Assembly: GCA_031841125.1 (NCBI GenBank)
Contig: CM063110.1
Coordinates: 33,557,214 to 33,621,213 of the forward strand
Length of the DNA: 64,000 bases
Direction: 5' to 3'
Origin: Acanthococcus lagerstroemiae
Lineage: Eukaryota; Arthropoda; Insecta; Hemiptera; Eriococcidae
Within the stretch, counting starts at the first letter, position 1, and every line of letters starts with the position of its first letter. The notes below the pieces were generated by a model. The model made no database searches. It was not told the DNA's origin and saw only the letters and a program-made list of their open reading frames with translations. Made by a program: the position numbers and the translations under genes. Below are positions 25,016-35,050 of this stretch, piece after piece.

Positions 25016-25935
25016 ATATATTTAATGCAGTTCTCGAGGAGGTGTTCAAAAAATTGGAATGGGACAGCAAAGGGATCATACTAAATGAAACAAAACTAAA
25101 CCACCTCAGGTTTGCTGACGACATTGTACTGTTGCGTGAGGACTTGAAGGAATTGGAGGAGATGACTAATGAACTTGGAGAGGACAGTAGCAAGGTGAGG
25201 GCCTGTAAATAAAGTGGAGAAAAACAGAACTGTTAACGAAATAGAAAGATGTCGTGTTTGAAATAAGATGTGAAGAAATTACTGTAGTTGTTGAATACAA
25301 ATACCTTGAGCAAGTAGTATCGTTAAAAAATAGACCAGAAAAAGGAATCTTTGCGGAATAAAAAACGTATGGAGAAGTTTTTGGTCCCAAAAAACAATTC
25401 TAAAAAGTCGAATAAGTATAAACAACAAAATCAGAATACTAAAAAGTGTGTCGTATACCCAAATCTGACTTACAGAGCTCAGACGTGGTCGCTTACCAAG
25501 AACCAATAAAACAGGATACAAGTGACATAGAGAAAATGTTGAGAAGTGTGCTCGGAATAAGGCAGTGAGAAAAAGTGAGTATTAAGGAACTAATGGAGAA
25601 ATCAAGAAACTGTGATATAGCTTACAAAATTAAAAAATTGAAGTTTGATTACGCAGGGCACTTATACAGATCTGATCCAAATGGCTGGGCAAAAAGAGTT
25701 CTAGATTGGATTCCACTACATCATAAAAGGAAGAAAGGTGGACCTCCAACTAGATAGCGGAATGAAATAATAAAAACGACAGGAATACTTCGAGGAAGAG
25801 CTGCGGAAAATCGGGAAAGATTGAGAACGGTGAGGGAGGCCTATGCTCAACGTTAGGCAGAGTAGGGCCCGCTACGTTCCCTTCTCAGTACATGCAGTAT
25901 TATGATAATAATACTAGTAATAATAAAAAATAATT

Positions 25936-26682
25936 CTCCATGGGCTTCCCTCTCCAGATCGGCTATTTGTGCGTATGACCTCTCTCCCCTCCATCATTGG
26001 GCTCTCGTAGTGTGTCGAGGAGCTGGAACTACAGCAATTTTTTACTCATCGGAAGTAAAATTTTACGCTGAATAAATTTAATTACCTTGATTTTCTTGTA
26101 AAAACTGACCAACTCCTATGTAACACTATGTAAAAGTAGAGAACCTGATTCGACAGTGGCATTAAGTGAGTGCGACAAGAAAAAAATTATGAATTTTTCT
26201 TACGAAGTTTACATTGGTTAAACAGCGAGTCAAATCTCTTAGTTATGCATCACCTTGGTAAAAACCTTTAAAAACAAGTTCTTTGATGGAGTTAAAACAG
26301 AAATTTATTCTGTGATCCAACAATACTCTGTTTTGCTGCCGCTTAAAAGACCATGTATTGAATCAACAATAGTAAAAAGTTATTCCTAATGTGAAAAGGT
26401 TGAAGGTAGGTGTGCCAATCAAGGGAGAATAGTATAGCTGCATCCTCATCGCTGAGTAATTATATCGATTAGTGAAAGATACGTAATCCTTTCCAACGAA
26501 TAAATGATAGTAAGATATAGGCATGCGCTGAGCAATTTGTAATTTCGACGGATTCGTTTGTGTGCATTACACTCCTCCATATTATATATCAGTCCCCCGA
26601 AGAAATTCCAGCTATCTCATATTCGCCGAACTCAAAAAGGAAATTAATTCGAATAATCGTTCTCTCGTGTTACCTGTCGCAG
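25936..26682. other. unassigned stretch ending in an intron acceptor
   Basis: No other gene recognised. The last bases before the DDR exon (ctctcgtgttacctgtcgcag) form a pyrimidine-rich tract and AG, consistent with a 3' splice site at 26681-26682. The preceding DDR exon is not seen in the window. Confidence 0.55.
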
Positions 26683-26914
26683 ATTGCGGGTTGAAAAAGC
26701 CGGAGGCGCCTGGTGTCCGAAACAGCAGATCGAGCACGATGTGCGGGAATATCTGCAGATAGACCTCGACACCGTGCACACGATAACCGGGGTTCAAACG
26801 CAGGGTAGATTCGATCATGGCAGAGGTCAAGAGTACGCTGAGGAGTACACTGTCGAGTACTGGAGGCCAAATACCGACTCGTGGAGGAAGTATAGAAGAT
26901 GGGACGGTAAAGAG
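26683..26914 (+). CDS. Ddr: discoidin domain receptor (DDR), internal exon of the discoidin domain
   Basis: The exon encodes LRVEKAGGAWCPKQQIEHD, VREYLQIDLDTVHTITGVQ, TQGRFDHGRGQEYAEEYTV and EYWRPNTDSWRKYRRW, ending in DGKE. This is the middle of an F5/8 type C (discoidin) domain of the DDR receptor tyrosine kinase family, which bind collagen at the cell surface. Diagnostic features are the AWCP motif (a conserved domain cysteine), L-Q-I-D-L, T-Q-G-R and E-Y-A-E. It starts after an AG acceptor with one base completing the previous codon and ends exactly on GAG before gtatgt, leaving phase 0. The next exon (48578) starts in phase 0 and continues the same domain. No stop or frameshift. Other discoidin-domain proteins exist, but the AWCP/TQGR/EYAEE combination points to DDR. 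Confidence 0.9.
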
Positions 26915-26970
26915 GTATGTACAATAATAATTACTAACATAGTGTCCATTTCTGAGTGTGAGTGAACTTG

Positions 26971-27137
26971 GTAATATTCCGTGTGTAGGGTGTGCCAATT
27001 CACGTTTTCTTCTTCTGTATTCCAGAGCGCTTTCGGCTGTTATGCGATCATCAGTGGAGTTGGCATAACAGCCGAAAACGCTCTGGAATACAGAAGAAGA
27101 AAAAGTGAATAGGCACACCCTACACACGGAAAATTAC
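26971..27137. mobile_element. hairpin MITE with 75-bp arms, 56 nt downstream of a DDR exon
   Basis: The arms 26971-27045 and 27063-27137 are near-perfect inverted copies (gtaatattccgtgtgtaggg against ccctacacacggaaaattac; inner words ctctggaatacagaagaag). The loop is 17 nt (gatcatcagtggagttg). It is non-coding. In DDR pre-mRNA it would fold into a long stem close to the 5' splice site of this intron. Confidence 0.88.
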
Positions 27138-27299
27138 TAACATGTTCGGTTTTTATTTGTGTCATATTTGATTTGAACTTGTAGTACGTTTATCTTAAGC
27201 AGAAATATGTGCAAAGAAAGCATCCCACAAAAGCGTGAAAAATGCTTCCGAACCATTAATTTTTAATGAAAACTCGTGTTATTGTGTTACTTGAATCAG

Positions 27300-27870
27300 A
27301 AGGGAGGGGATGAGCACTAACGTAACAAATAAGTGAATTTGCGGAGTCCATTTTTGAATCAAAATTGGTGGTAGGGCCCCGATGTCTTTAGTTCCGCTGA
27401 ATAGATCAAGAAGGGGTGAGCACTAATGAAACCAATGGGTGCACTTACTTGCTTTTACAGAAAATCAATGATTGAACTTATTTCGACTCCAATGTTCAAA
27501 GGGGTGACACTTTACGGAGTCCATTTTTGAACCAAAATTCGTAATAGGGCTCCCATGTCTTCAGCTCCGCCCAGTGGATTGAGAAGAGGTGAGCACTAAC
27601 GAAACAAATTGGTGCACTTTACTAGCATTTACAAAAAATCAATGATTGAACTTATTTCGTGTCCAAATTTCAAAAGGGTGACACTTTACAAAGTCCATTT
27701 TTGAACCAAAATTCGTAATAGGGCTCCCATGTCTTCAGCTCGGGCCAGTGAATTCAGAAGGAGTGAGCACTAAGGAAACAAACTGATGCACGTATACTTA
27801 CACTGAAAACAGATCAACGATTGAACTTACTTCGACTCCAAATATCGAAGAGGCGCGGCTGTCATGTCAG
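27300..27870. repeat. minisatellite-like tandem repeat, unit about 173 bp
   Basis: The word gtgagcactaa recurs at about 27417, 27589 and 27763, and gagtccatttttgaa, ttcgtaatagggctcccatg and tcaatgattgaacttattt recur at the same spacing. There are about three units plus a truncated first one (gagcactaacg near 27313). Units are 80-90 percent alike by eye. Non-coding. Confidence 0.85.
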
Positions 27871-30704
27871 CCCACTCTCCCAAGATATTCAGCATCAACA
27901 TTTGTAGTACACTGTGCAGTAACAAAGCTTCAACAATAGGATATTTTTTGCTAAAAACTGAAATAAAGACCTGACTTTCAAAACGCGCTTAGTCCAAAAT
28001 TACCGAAATTGAGACTTTAGCGCTATCTGATGGAGAAAAAAAAATACACATTCCAGCGTTCACCGCGAATTTCTATTTCTATTAGGAGGCGAGTAGAAAA
28101 GAAAAGGGCATTTTGGAAGTCAGCTCTTCAAATGATGGAGCAACGCAGGCCTTCTAAGCCACTAATCATATAAGCGAACTTACTAAAACGAGGAGGTTCG
28201 ATTACAGACTTTTGCCTCCCATCTCTCACTTTTATAACAGTGATGAGTCAGTTTGCTAATATGCCTTACATTTTTAATAAATATTCAAGTATGTCGTTTA
28301 TTAAATGCAACAAAGTAATAATTCAAAACGCATAATTTTACAGGAGAATGTTTCAAAAATTTGATACGATTGTAAATTTTTTAATTCAACAATTTTACTG
28401 AATTTCTAGTATAATAAGTTTAAATGTTTAATAATGTATTCTAGTATCAGGGTTTACTGAAACACAGCCTAAATGTGAAGATAATTAAATTTTTTATTTT
28501 GGTCAAGACTGCTACATTTAATAAGCGGTATCTGTTAGTGTTCTAAAGGATATTAGGGTTTCTGTAAAGATTTTAATAGGTATCCAGATGTACAAGATGT
28601 TTCCCAAATTGGTCCTCTTTCTTTGTTTCTTAATCACGAAGTATGAATCGGATTCCTAATTGAAAAGATCTGATTTCTTTTCTGGCAAAAATTTTTCTCT
28701 CGCCCGAAAGGGAGGCTAAAATCAATACGTACCACTCACTTTGGAATCCTAAATAGAAAGGCACCGAACAGAATATCGAAATATTGGTTTCTTGGATCAC
28801 TGATTTCTAATGTCGTATTAGAATTTTGGTCCGGGCCCGATTTAGGTCCAAAAGTCCTAATTTCAGACGCGAGAATAGTTAAAATTAATTTCACTTAAGG
28901 AATTGAATGAACTATCGATTTTTTTTGGAGAGGGGGGGGGGCACTGATTTCAAATATTGCATTAGATTTTGGATCTGGACCTCGATTTGGACCCCAAATT
29001 TAACGTTCTCCCTATAGTTAAAAAGACCATTTGTCGTAACTATAGTCCTCTGCAATCCAAATTTCGTCTTGTATGAGGCGGATCAGTTTTACTGGGCAAA
29101 TGTAACTAGTAAGCCGTTAGGAAAACTGCGAACGAGGTGTCGACTTGTCAATGTTGCTTGTACAGAAATACAGTGTGTTCACAAAATAGTCCTTTCCCCC
29201 TTCTTTTCATCACAGTCAGATTTTTTCAGGACAAGAATGGATCTTCCAGAAAAATAAAGAGAAACACAAAAATCTGAAAATCAAAATCTAAGGGCGATAA
29301 GTACCAAACAAAGAATTCATAAACATTGTAAGAAACGACGTAAGCTGCTGGAGAATAATACGATGAAGATCAGTAAGACGAATTCATGACTAGTTATGAG
29401 TAGGGCACGAACAATTTTTGTGCATTAGCATGTTTTTTTCCTATCCGACCCTATCTCATATTTCCGCATATTCCGATCTGAATAGCATATTATTTTTGCG
29501 TATATTTTGCCAATTCTATAGGTTGTTTGTATATTTTCACCTTAAAATCAATTTCTCCTGTTGTAGTAGTAAAATTTCAATTTCTGGTATCACAATTTTT
29601 CAAATGTTCATTGAAAAACCCTGGAAAATGTTATTTTTACCTTTTTCCAAGGCTCACAAAATTATGTCGCTAGAAAAAGTCCCAGAACTACATGTATTTC
29701 CATCCTTATTGTATGATTGTACCTTGCGCACCCGAATAGCGAATTGTATTATTTCCTCGGGGCACTATTGATGATTTCATTGGATGGCATTTTAAAATTA
29801 TTCTTCTGAATACCTCCTGTTAAAGTGATACTGTGCCCGCGCAAAACTGTGGGTGAAGTTGCGTTTTAACAGCATGTGTTTTATAGTGTGTATTAAAGAT
29901 GGCGCAGACTCAAGCAGCTTTTTCTATCCGCGGTCCTTTGAAATAATGTCCGGAAAAAAGACCTGTCCGTAATCACGTTTAAGGTCCTCTTCTCCCAGCA
30001 TAAGAGCTGATAGATGAAACGTAACAATACACGCGCACATTAACAAACACATGTAAGGAGGTTGCCTGATCGAAATCGATATTTTCTATCCTTTAACACG
30101 GCGAACGAAGCTCACTGGGTTCCACGAAAAAAAAAATTCGCGACTGTAATTGCAATAAGATAAATCTTATTTTTTGGTCCAACCAAAACGAAAATTCAAC
30201 GTGCATGTTTCCAATTTGTAGTGCATATAAAATTTTTTCATCGATCTTAAATTCGGAATTCTCAGCAGACATGACGTGTGCAACATGCTGGAATGTATCC
30301 AAATCCATACCTACTTCGAACACAAGGAAGATCTGTCGGAACTAAGTATTTGCAGCAATTAATAAGATTTATTGAGAGGCTAGCACTGTACAGCAAGCCA
30401 AACGGTCTAAAATTACTGACTACATATCTTAGTGCATAATTGACACTTTGGCAGTCGTACTCACATACGCATATTGTATTATACTGTACCGTATTTTGCC
30501 AAAAAAAAATCTGTAATTCGAAAATACCCTAATTCGAAATTATTTCGTGGTCCCTTGAGATTCGAATTACGGAGAGTTTACTGTATCAAATTTTTTTATT
30601 GATAGTTTTGAAATATTTGCAACCAAATCAATCAAGTGCTCTCATCAGTATTTACTAACACAGTTATAAAACACATTTTCCGGTATTTAGAAAAATAACT
30701 TACA
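27871..30704. other. unassigned stretch with a 153-bp direct duplication
   Basis: A segment near 28798 (cactgatttctaatgtcgta, then ttttggtccgg) is repeated near 28951 (cactgatttcaaatattgca, then ttttggatctgg), giving a diverged duplication with period about 153 bp. No genes are recognised. A pogo-like solo end (inverted, tacagtaaactctccgtaat) lies near 30570-30590. Confidence 0.45.
29928..30050 (+). repeat. dispersed repeat (catgtttaaggtc family), copy 3
   Basis: Related to 16300-16440: shared ordered words are gaaatgatgt/gaaataatgt, aaaagacct, tagtcatgtttaaggtc/taatcacgtttaaggtc, gataratgaaacgta and acacgcgcacat. Family unknown. Confidence 0.6.
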
Positions 30705-30835
30705 ATACAAAAGATGGTGCGTTCCCATTGACGTACTCGTGCCATTGCTCAACTCGCCTTCGGCTCGTTTCGCAAACTCTGCACTCGTCAAACGCTCACT
30801 TTTCCCTCTTGTATAGTAATCTCTTCTCACTATCA
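30705..30835. repeat. small hairpin MITE, copy 2
   Basis: Related to 12717-12815 by ggctcgtttcgcaaac, the ctcactttt word and the flanking tagta. The arms are less well conserved than in copy 1. Confidence 0.4.
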
Positions 30836-30896
30836 AAGTATGATACGGGAATTTCGAGACAAATAGAGTGTTTCTTGACGAAAACAGTTTCAGTAG

Positions 30897-32032
30897 TAGG
30901 TATATGTGTTACGCCGAATTCATCAAATTGACGTTTCCATAAAATCGGCTACAAAATTTGCCGAGTTTGTAAAGTCGGCAAGTTCTGCTGATTTTATGAA
31001 ACAAGCAATACATTTTTACCAGATCCTTGGGGCAAAACGTGAACTGAACACCCAATTCTCGGAGTAATCAGTGAACATAGTCCAGCTTTCTTAAGAAAGA
31101 GTTTTAAAAGGAATTTTTAACGACAATGTGTACGGAAATCATCCTCCCTCTATGATTGTGAGAAATAATCTGAACTATTCTCATTTAGAATTAAAAAAAA
31201 TAGCGCAAAACTTCCTTTTTTCTAGGAATAAATTGGTCTTGCAATTTGAAAAAAAAAGTCGATTGCTTACGATTCAACCATTATTTCTCGATTGTTTTTA
31301 CATTTTTGAGTGACAAAAAGAATGAGCTTTCTTTGGGTGCTCTCATAAACTGATAAGTCTAAACCAGTCAATAACTGAAGAAGGTTAAATTTATAGGGCT
31401 GAAAATGAACCACCCAGGAGTAAAAAAGGAATCACTGTTGGGGCAAAATGTGGACGTTATTCTGATTGATTTAGGGAATATTTTGCACGCGATTGTACAG
31501 TTGGTAATTCTCCTCTGGAACCGCTTGCACTCTACGCCTTCAACATTTCTCAAAATCCACACAGCTTCCGCCTTTTTTTCAGAAGTCCATTTATCTTCAT
31601 CCATTAGGTCAAACTCAAAATCAGAGTCAGAAGAAATAACTTCACTAGCACTGTTTGCAAACAAATATTGAAGGGCATTTTCGAAGGTACGGATGGAGGT
31701 TATGTCACATTTTATCAGTAAAGAAGTCATGATTTAACAATTCAATGATATTATCCGAATTATGAGTAGTACTCATCTTCATGTTATTTTATTATAGATT
31801 TTTCTGTCTAATAAGCACGTGAAAATTCTGACCCCATCCGTCAGGTATACTCATCAGCAACAATCATTCATCACTGATTTTGTAAACAAATTTAGCAAAA
31901 AATTTTGCTGATTTTATAAATTTGGCAACAACTGCTCTGCGCTACTGATTTTATAAAATCAGCAAACTATCTGCCGATTTTATAAAATAGTAAATTTGAT
32001 GAATTCGGCGTAAAACATATTATGCATACCTA
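30897..32032. mobile_element. 1.1-kb inverted-repeat DNA element with an unrecognised ORF
   Basis: The left end taggtatatgtgttacgccg followed by aattcatcaaatt is matched inverted by the right end (taggtatgcataatatgttt, tacgccgaattcatcaaatt). The terminal repeat is about 40 bp with a 7-8 base gap. Subterminal zones on both sides repeat tgctgattttataaa and tgccgattttataaa. The interior carries a minus-strand frame at 31730-31368 that looks protein-like. No target duplication was seen. Superfamily unknown. Confidence 0.6.
31368..31730 (-). CDS. hypothetical ORF inside the 30.9-32.0 kb element
   Basis: This 120-codon frame has a protein-like composition: it begins MTSLLIKCDITSIRTFENAL, continues through an acidic stretch (SDSDFEFDLMDEDKW) and WTSEKKAEAVWILRNVEGVE, and ends with aromatic-rich sequence. 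I recognise no domain. It could be a remnant of a transposase or accessory ORF of the surrounding element, or a captured host exon. The acidic block and the lack of internal stops are the reasons to list it. The + strand frame over the same bases (31405-31671) looks like its shadow. Confidence 0.3.
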   Translation of the reverse strand: MTSLLIKCDITSIRTFENALQYLFANSASEVISSDSDFEFDLMDEDKWTSEKKAEAVWILRNVEGVECKRFQRRITNCTIACKIFPKSIRITSTFCPNSDSFFTPGWFIFSPINLTFFSY

Positions 32033-32489
32033 ATTAGAATAATTACTGTAATCGGCTCGTAAAATCCGTTTTTCCGACGCACATTTTTGCATATTTCTGA
32101 ATTTTGAAGCGCATATTATATGCTGATATTTCGGCAATTTGAAGAGCAGAAAATACTTGTCCTCGTTATTGTGTCCCGTTACCTATTACAGTTAAGTATA
32201 TTTCTTAACTATTATGCTATTGATCGTTAAGCTGAATGACGGATTTACGGAGAATTGAGTATGCAATTTTATATGCATACCTGTGGTGATGAACAGTACA
32301 CATGACGTAAAAAGGCAATTCCAACATCTTTTTTTCTGAACACGAAGTGAGAATGACGTGGAGTGAACGAGGAACTTCTAGTGAAAGTATTCAGTTCTTT
32401 TTTGAGTAAAATGTCCGGGGGTGGGGGGGGGCATTATGGTTTTCGCTCAAGTAGATATACCCAGTAGTAAAAGTATGTATATTATAAAA

Positions 32490-32530
32490 TATTGAAACCC
32501 CGACGTCTCTGAGGTAATGCTCGAAAGGGC
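32490..32530 (+). repeat. SINE 3' segment match
   Basis: A 28-base stretch starting acgtctctgaggtaatgctc is identical to the minus strand of the SINE at 35747-35980 (about 35793-35820). Sequence on both sides differs, so only this segment of the SINE, or a shared source sequence, is present. Confidence 0.6.
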
Positions 32531-32654
32531 GCTAGCTTCGTTTCAGGGGGAGCGTGTCGAGGCCCGGCGTTACTGTTTTCGCTCCAGTATACTCCTGGCT
32601 TGTACTCCCTCTCCCCAACTTGTTCAACAGTCATCTACAAAACGTTTCTCGGAA

Positions 32655-33290
32655 ATTGGATTGGGATGGGAAGGGATAAAAAATCGATGGAGTCTGGCCA
32701 GACAACCTGAGATTGGCGGACGACGTCGCGTTATTTTCACAGAACGGAGAGGAACTCTAACAAATGGCCCAGGAGCTGGAACAAGAAAGCTGGAAGCTAG
32801 GACTGGAAATCAATGCAGATAAGACGATCCTGATCACGAATCAGACGCCCACGTCGGAAATTAGGCTAAGTATAGGAAAAATTAAGACCGTAGAGAGGGC
32901 AGCGTACTTGGGGTAAACAATCTCATCCAAGGATAGCCTAGAGATCGAGCTGAGCAAAAGGAGGGCACAAGCGTGGAAAAGTTACTGGGCACTTAAACAA
33001 CTGTACAAGAGTAAGATGCCAACAATAACAAAAGTAAGAATTTTAAGAGAGCTGTACTTCATCAGGTAGGGAATTAAACTGGTATCCAAGGGAGAGAAGG
33101 AGAACCCCGGGAAGACCCCTCAAAAGATGGGAAGACGAACTGAAAATTATTTCGGGGAGATTATGGATGAGGGGGGCAAGGGACAGGGCCAGATGGACAA
33201 GGATGGGGGAGGCCTATGCCCGCTCGTGGGCGCTCTAACACGTTCGTGTAACTATATACATTGCGTGAGTAAGGCTGTAAAATATATAAA
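32655..33290 (+). pseudogene. RTE-like LINE fragment, RT palm to 3' end
   Basis: The frame from 32699 gives DNLRLADDVALFSQNGEEL, a stop, QMAQELEQESWKLGLEINAD, KTILITNQTPTSEIRLSIG, ERAAYLG, a stop, and TISSKDSLEIELSKRRAQAW. This is the palm Y/L-A-D-D motif, the G-L-x-I-N-x-x-K-T block and the Y-L-G block of an APE-type LINE. Both stops are TAA where CAA would be expected. A frame break follows near 33065 and the C-terminal part (RGRPRKTPQ-like region) is degenerate. It ends in ataaaataaaaata near 33290. Confidence 0.8.
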
Positions 33291-33545
33291 ATAAAAATAC
33301 CCCTGGCTAGAAGAAATAAATTTCCATGGAAAGGTATAAACACGATTTTTGCTCAAGTATACTCAGTAGTATGACGTCATAGTAACAGGAGCGATACGGG
33401 GGGGGGGCGTTATGGTTTCCGCTCAAGTATACCCAGTAGTATGGCGTCATAGTAAAGGAGTGTTACGGAGGGCTGTTACGGGGGGAGCGTTACTGTTTTC
33501 GCTCCAGTTCACCCAAGTAGTAAAAGCATATAAAATGCTAAAACT

Positions 33546-34487
33546 TATCTCTCCTTCCGCCAACCAAGTTTTGAATTTCATTTTCAAACATGCTTCAATC
33601 GTTTGTATTCCGTGTGTACAAGACATCCTCTTGTTTGTACACCTATCCGTGCTCATCTACAGCCTAGGGTCAATCCGGGGGCTGGAGAAACAAGAGCCTG
33701 CCGTAGATGGAATTTTGACACCGTAGTAGTGACATTCGAAAAACCTTGTTTTTTAGGGTCCCCTACAGACGTAGAAAAAATGCAAAAAAAAAATGTATGA
33801 CTCTTGGTCGTCTCATAAAGGTACCTACACGACTTTGTAGGTTAGGCTTTTGAGCACTGAAAAAATTTCTCATAGAAATTGATTTTTCTTTTATCCGTAG
33901 TAAAAAAGTAAGGTGTAAAAATTTAATCACAATAAAACGATTAATTGAATCGGTTAGAACTAAAAGGGGTTAGGTCCACTTTTGTCGTTTTTGCTTTTTT
34001 CACAGATTATGGGGTATTTGCTGGTGTGGTCGAAATGTCATGAAACAGCTGGGAAAGTGCTTTTTGGCAACATCGCTTCCTGTGAATTTTTTGTAATTAA
34101 TTTTTTTTTCAAAAAAGTGATTTTTTCGAGAAATTGTTCGAAAATTGTGTATTTTAGTGTAAAAGATAAAAATAAATAAAAAATTCCGCCCCCTCTTTTT
34201 GAATTGTTATACCTGAAAAGTGGTATTTTCCAAAAACGAAATCGCGATTTTCCAATACAGCTTCAGAACTCTTTTTCTTACAAGCAGGGATTTGGCTCGA
34301 TTGGAATGGGACCAAGACTAAAGTGACCCCTTTGTGTCTGGCTACAATAGGGGAGGCAATTTTGAGCCGTAAAACTGCAAAAAAATTGTTCAGAACCAAA
34401 AGGGGTTGAGTCCGAAAACTTTGAGCCCCCCCCCCCCAGCTCCAGCCCATCAAAATTTTATTCCAAGGGATCGGGCTTGAAAGTTTT
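33546..34487. other. unassigned stretch
   Basis: No gene or well-defined repeat. Sequence at 33600-33760 (aagacatcctcttg, ctagggtcaatccgggg) resembles 36830-36960 (aaagcttagagcggatccgg, gcctggagaaatgagacc), suggesting a diverged dispersed repeat. A C run lies at 34426-34437. Confidence 0.4.
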
Positions 34488-35050
34488 CAGTAGTAAGGGC
34501 GTCACTTGATACCCATTTTCTCCCCCTTCTCTAGGGTCCACCATTCGGTATTATATGCTATGTGTAGGACCAGCGTCATCTCAGACCAGTCTACCCCCTC
34601 CCCCTAAGGATCGCTCAGTCAGGTCCCCGCCCCACATCGCCATTCTGCCTCTCCACCACACGTGAAACAGTTGATTGGAGTTTCTATATTGTATTTCAAT
34701 GCCAGTGTTATCTGAAGATAGTTTACCCCAATTCGCCTGATTTCGTGAATATTCCAGCCAGTTCCATTTTTAAAAAATCATCACAACATATAGGCGTTAA
34801 AGGTAAAATAATGAAAACTATCTTCAGATAACACTGGCATTAAAATATAATATAGAAACTTCAATCAACTGTTTCATGTATGGTGGAGAGGCAAAATGCG
34901 ATGTGGGGCGGGGACTTGACTAAGCGACCCTTAGGGGGAGGGGGTAGACTGGTCTCAGCTGACGCTGGTCCTACACATCGCCTATAATACCGAATGGTGG
35001 ACCATGGGGAGGGGGGAGAAAATTGGTGTTAGGTGACGCCCTTACTACTG
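34488..35050. mobile_element. foldback MITE with 237-bp arms
   Basis: The arms 34488-34724 and 34814-35050 are inverted copies with scattered mismatches. The outer ends are cagtagtaagggcgtcac, the middle words agaccagtctaccccctccc and ccccgccccacatcgc, and the inner words ccagtgttatctgaagatag. The spacer is 89 nt. It is non-coding. No target duplication found. CAGTAG-type ends would be compatible with a hAT-derived element, but this is not proved. Confidence 0.82.

Larger units (their letters stand above)
23300..25935 (+). pseudogene. RTE-like LINE relic interrupted by R1-like 3' ends
   Basis: The first part (23300-23682) encodes pieces of the reverse transcriptase in several frames: SLASNIGGTFLKILK, CSTIDQLFVVNQVIEKA, LLFINYNKALNSVLHRKAL, then DRKGKWFK. 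The second part (25020-25930) resumes with FNAVLEEVFKKL, LNHLRFADDIVLL, TYRAQTWSLTK, LKFDYAGHLYRSD and KRVLDWIPLHHKRKKGGPPT, ending in an A/T-rich tail with ataataatactag. The last segment before the gap and the first after it are nearly adjacent in intact elements (about 14 residues missing, around the expected Q-G-D block), so the intervening 1.3 kb looks like an insertion plus a small deletion. Multiple stops; not functional. Confidence 0.83.
32400..33545. repeat. local repeat cluster (gctcaagtatacccagtagta)
   Basis: Variants of cgctcaagtatacccagtag occur near 32446, 32579, 33347, 33420 and 33503. Each is preceded by a G run and a gttatggttt or gttactgttt word, and several are followed by tgacgtcatagtaa. 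The two halves flank a LINE relic, as though the LINE landed in or was captured between copies. The A/T downstream words (aaagtatgtatattataaaa; aaagcatataaaatgctaaa) also match. Confidence 0.7.
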
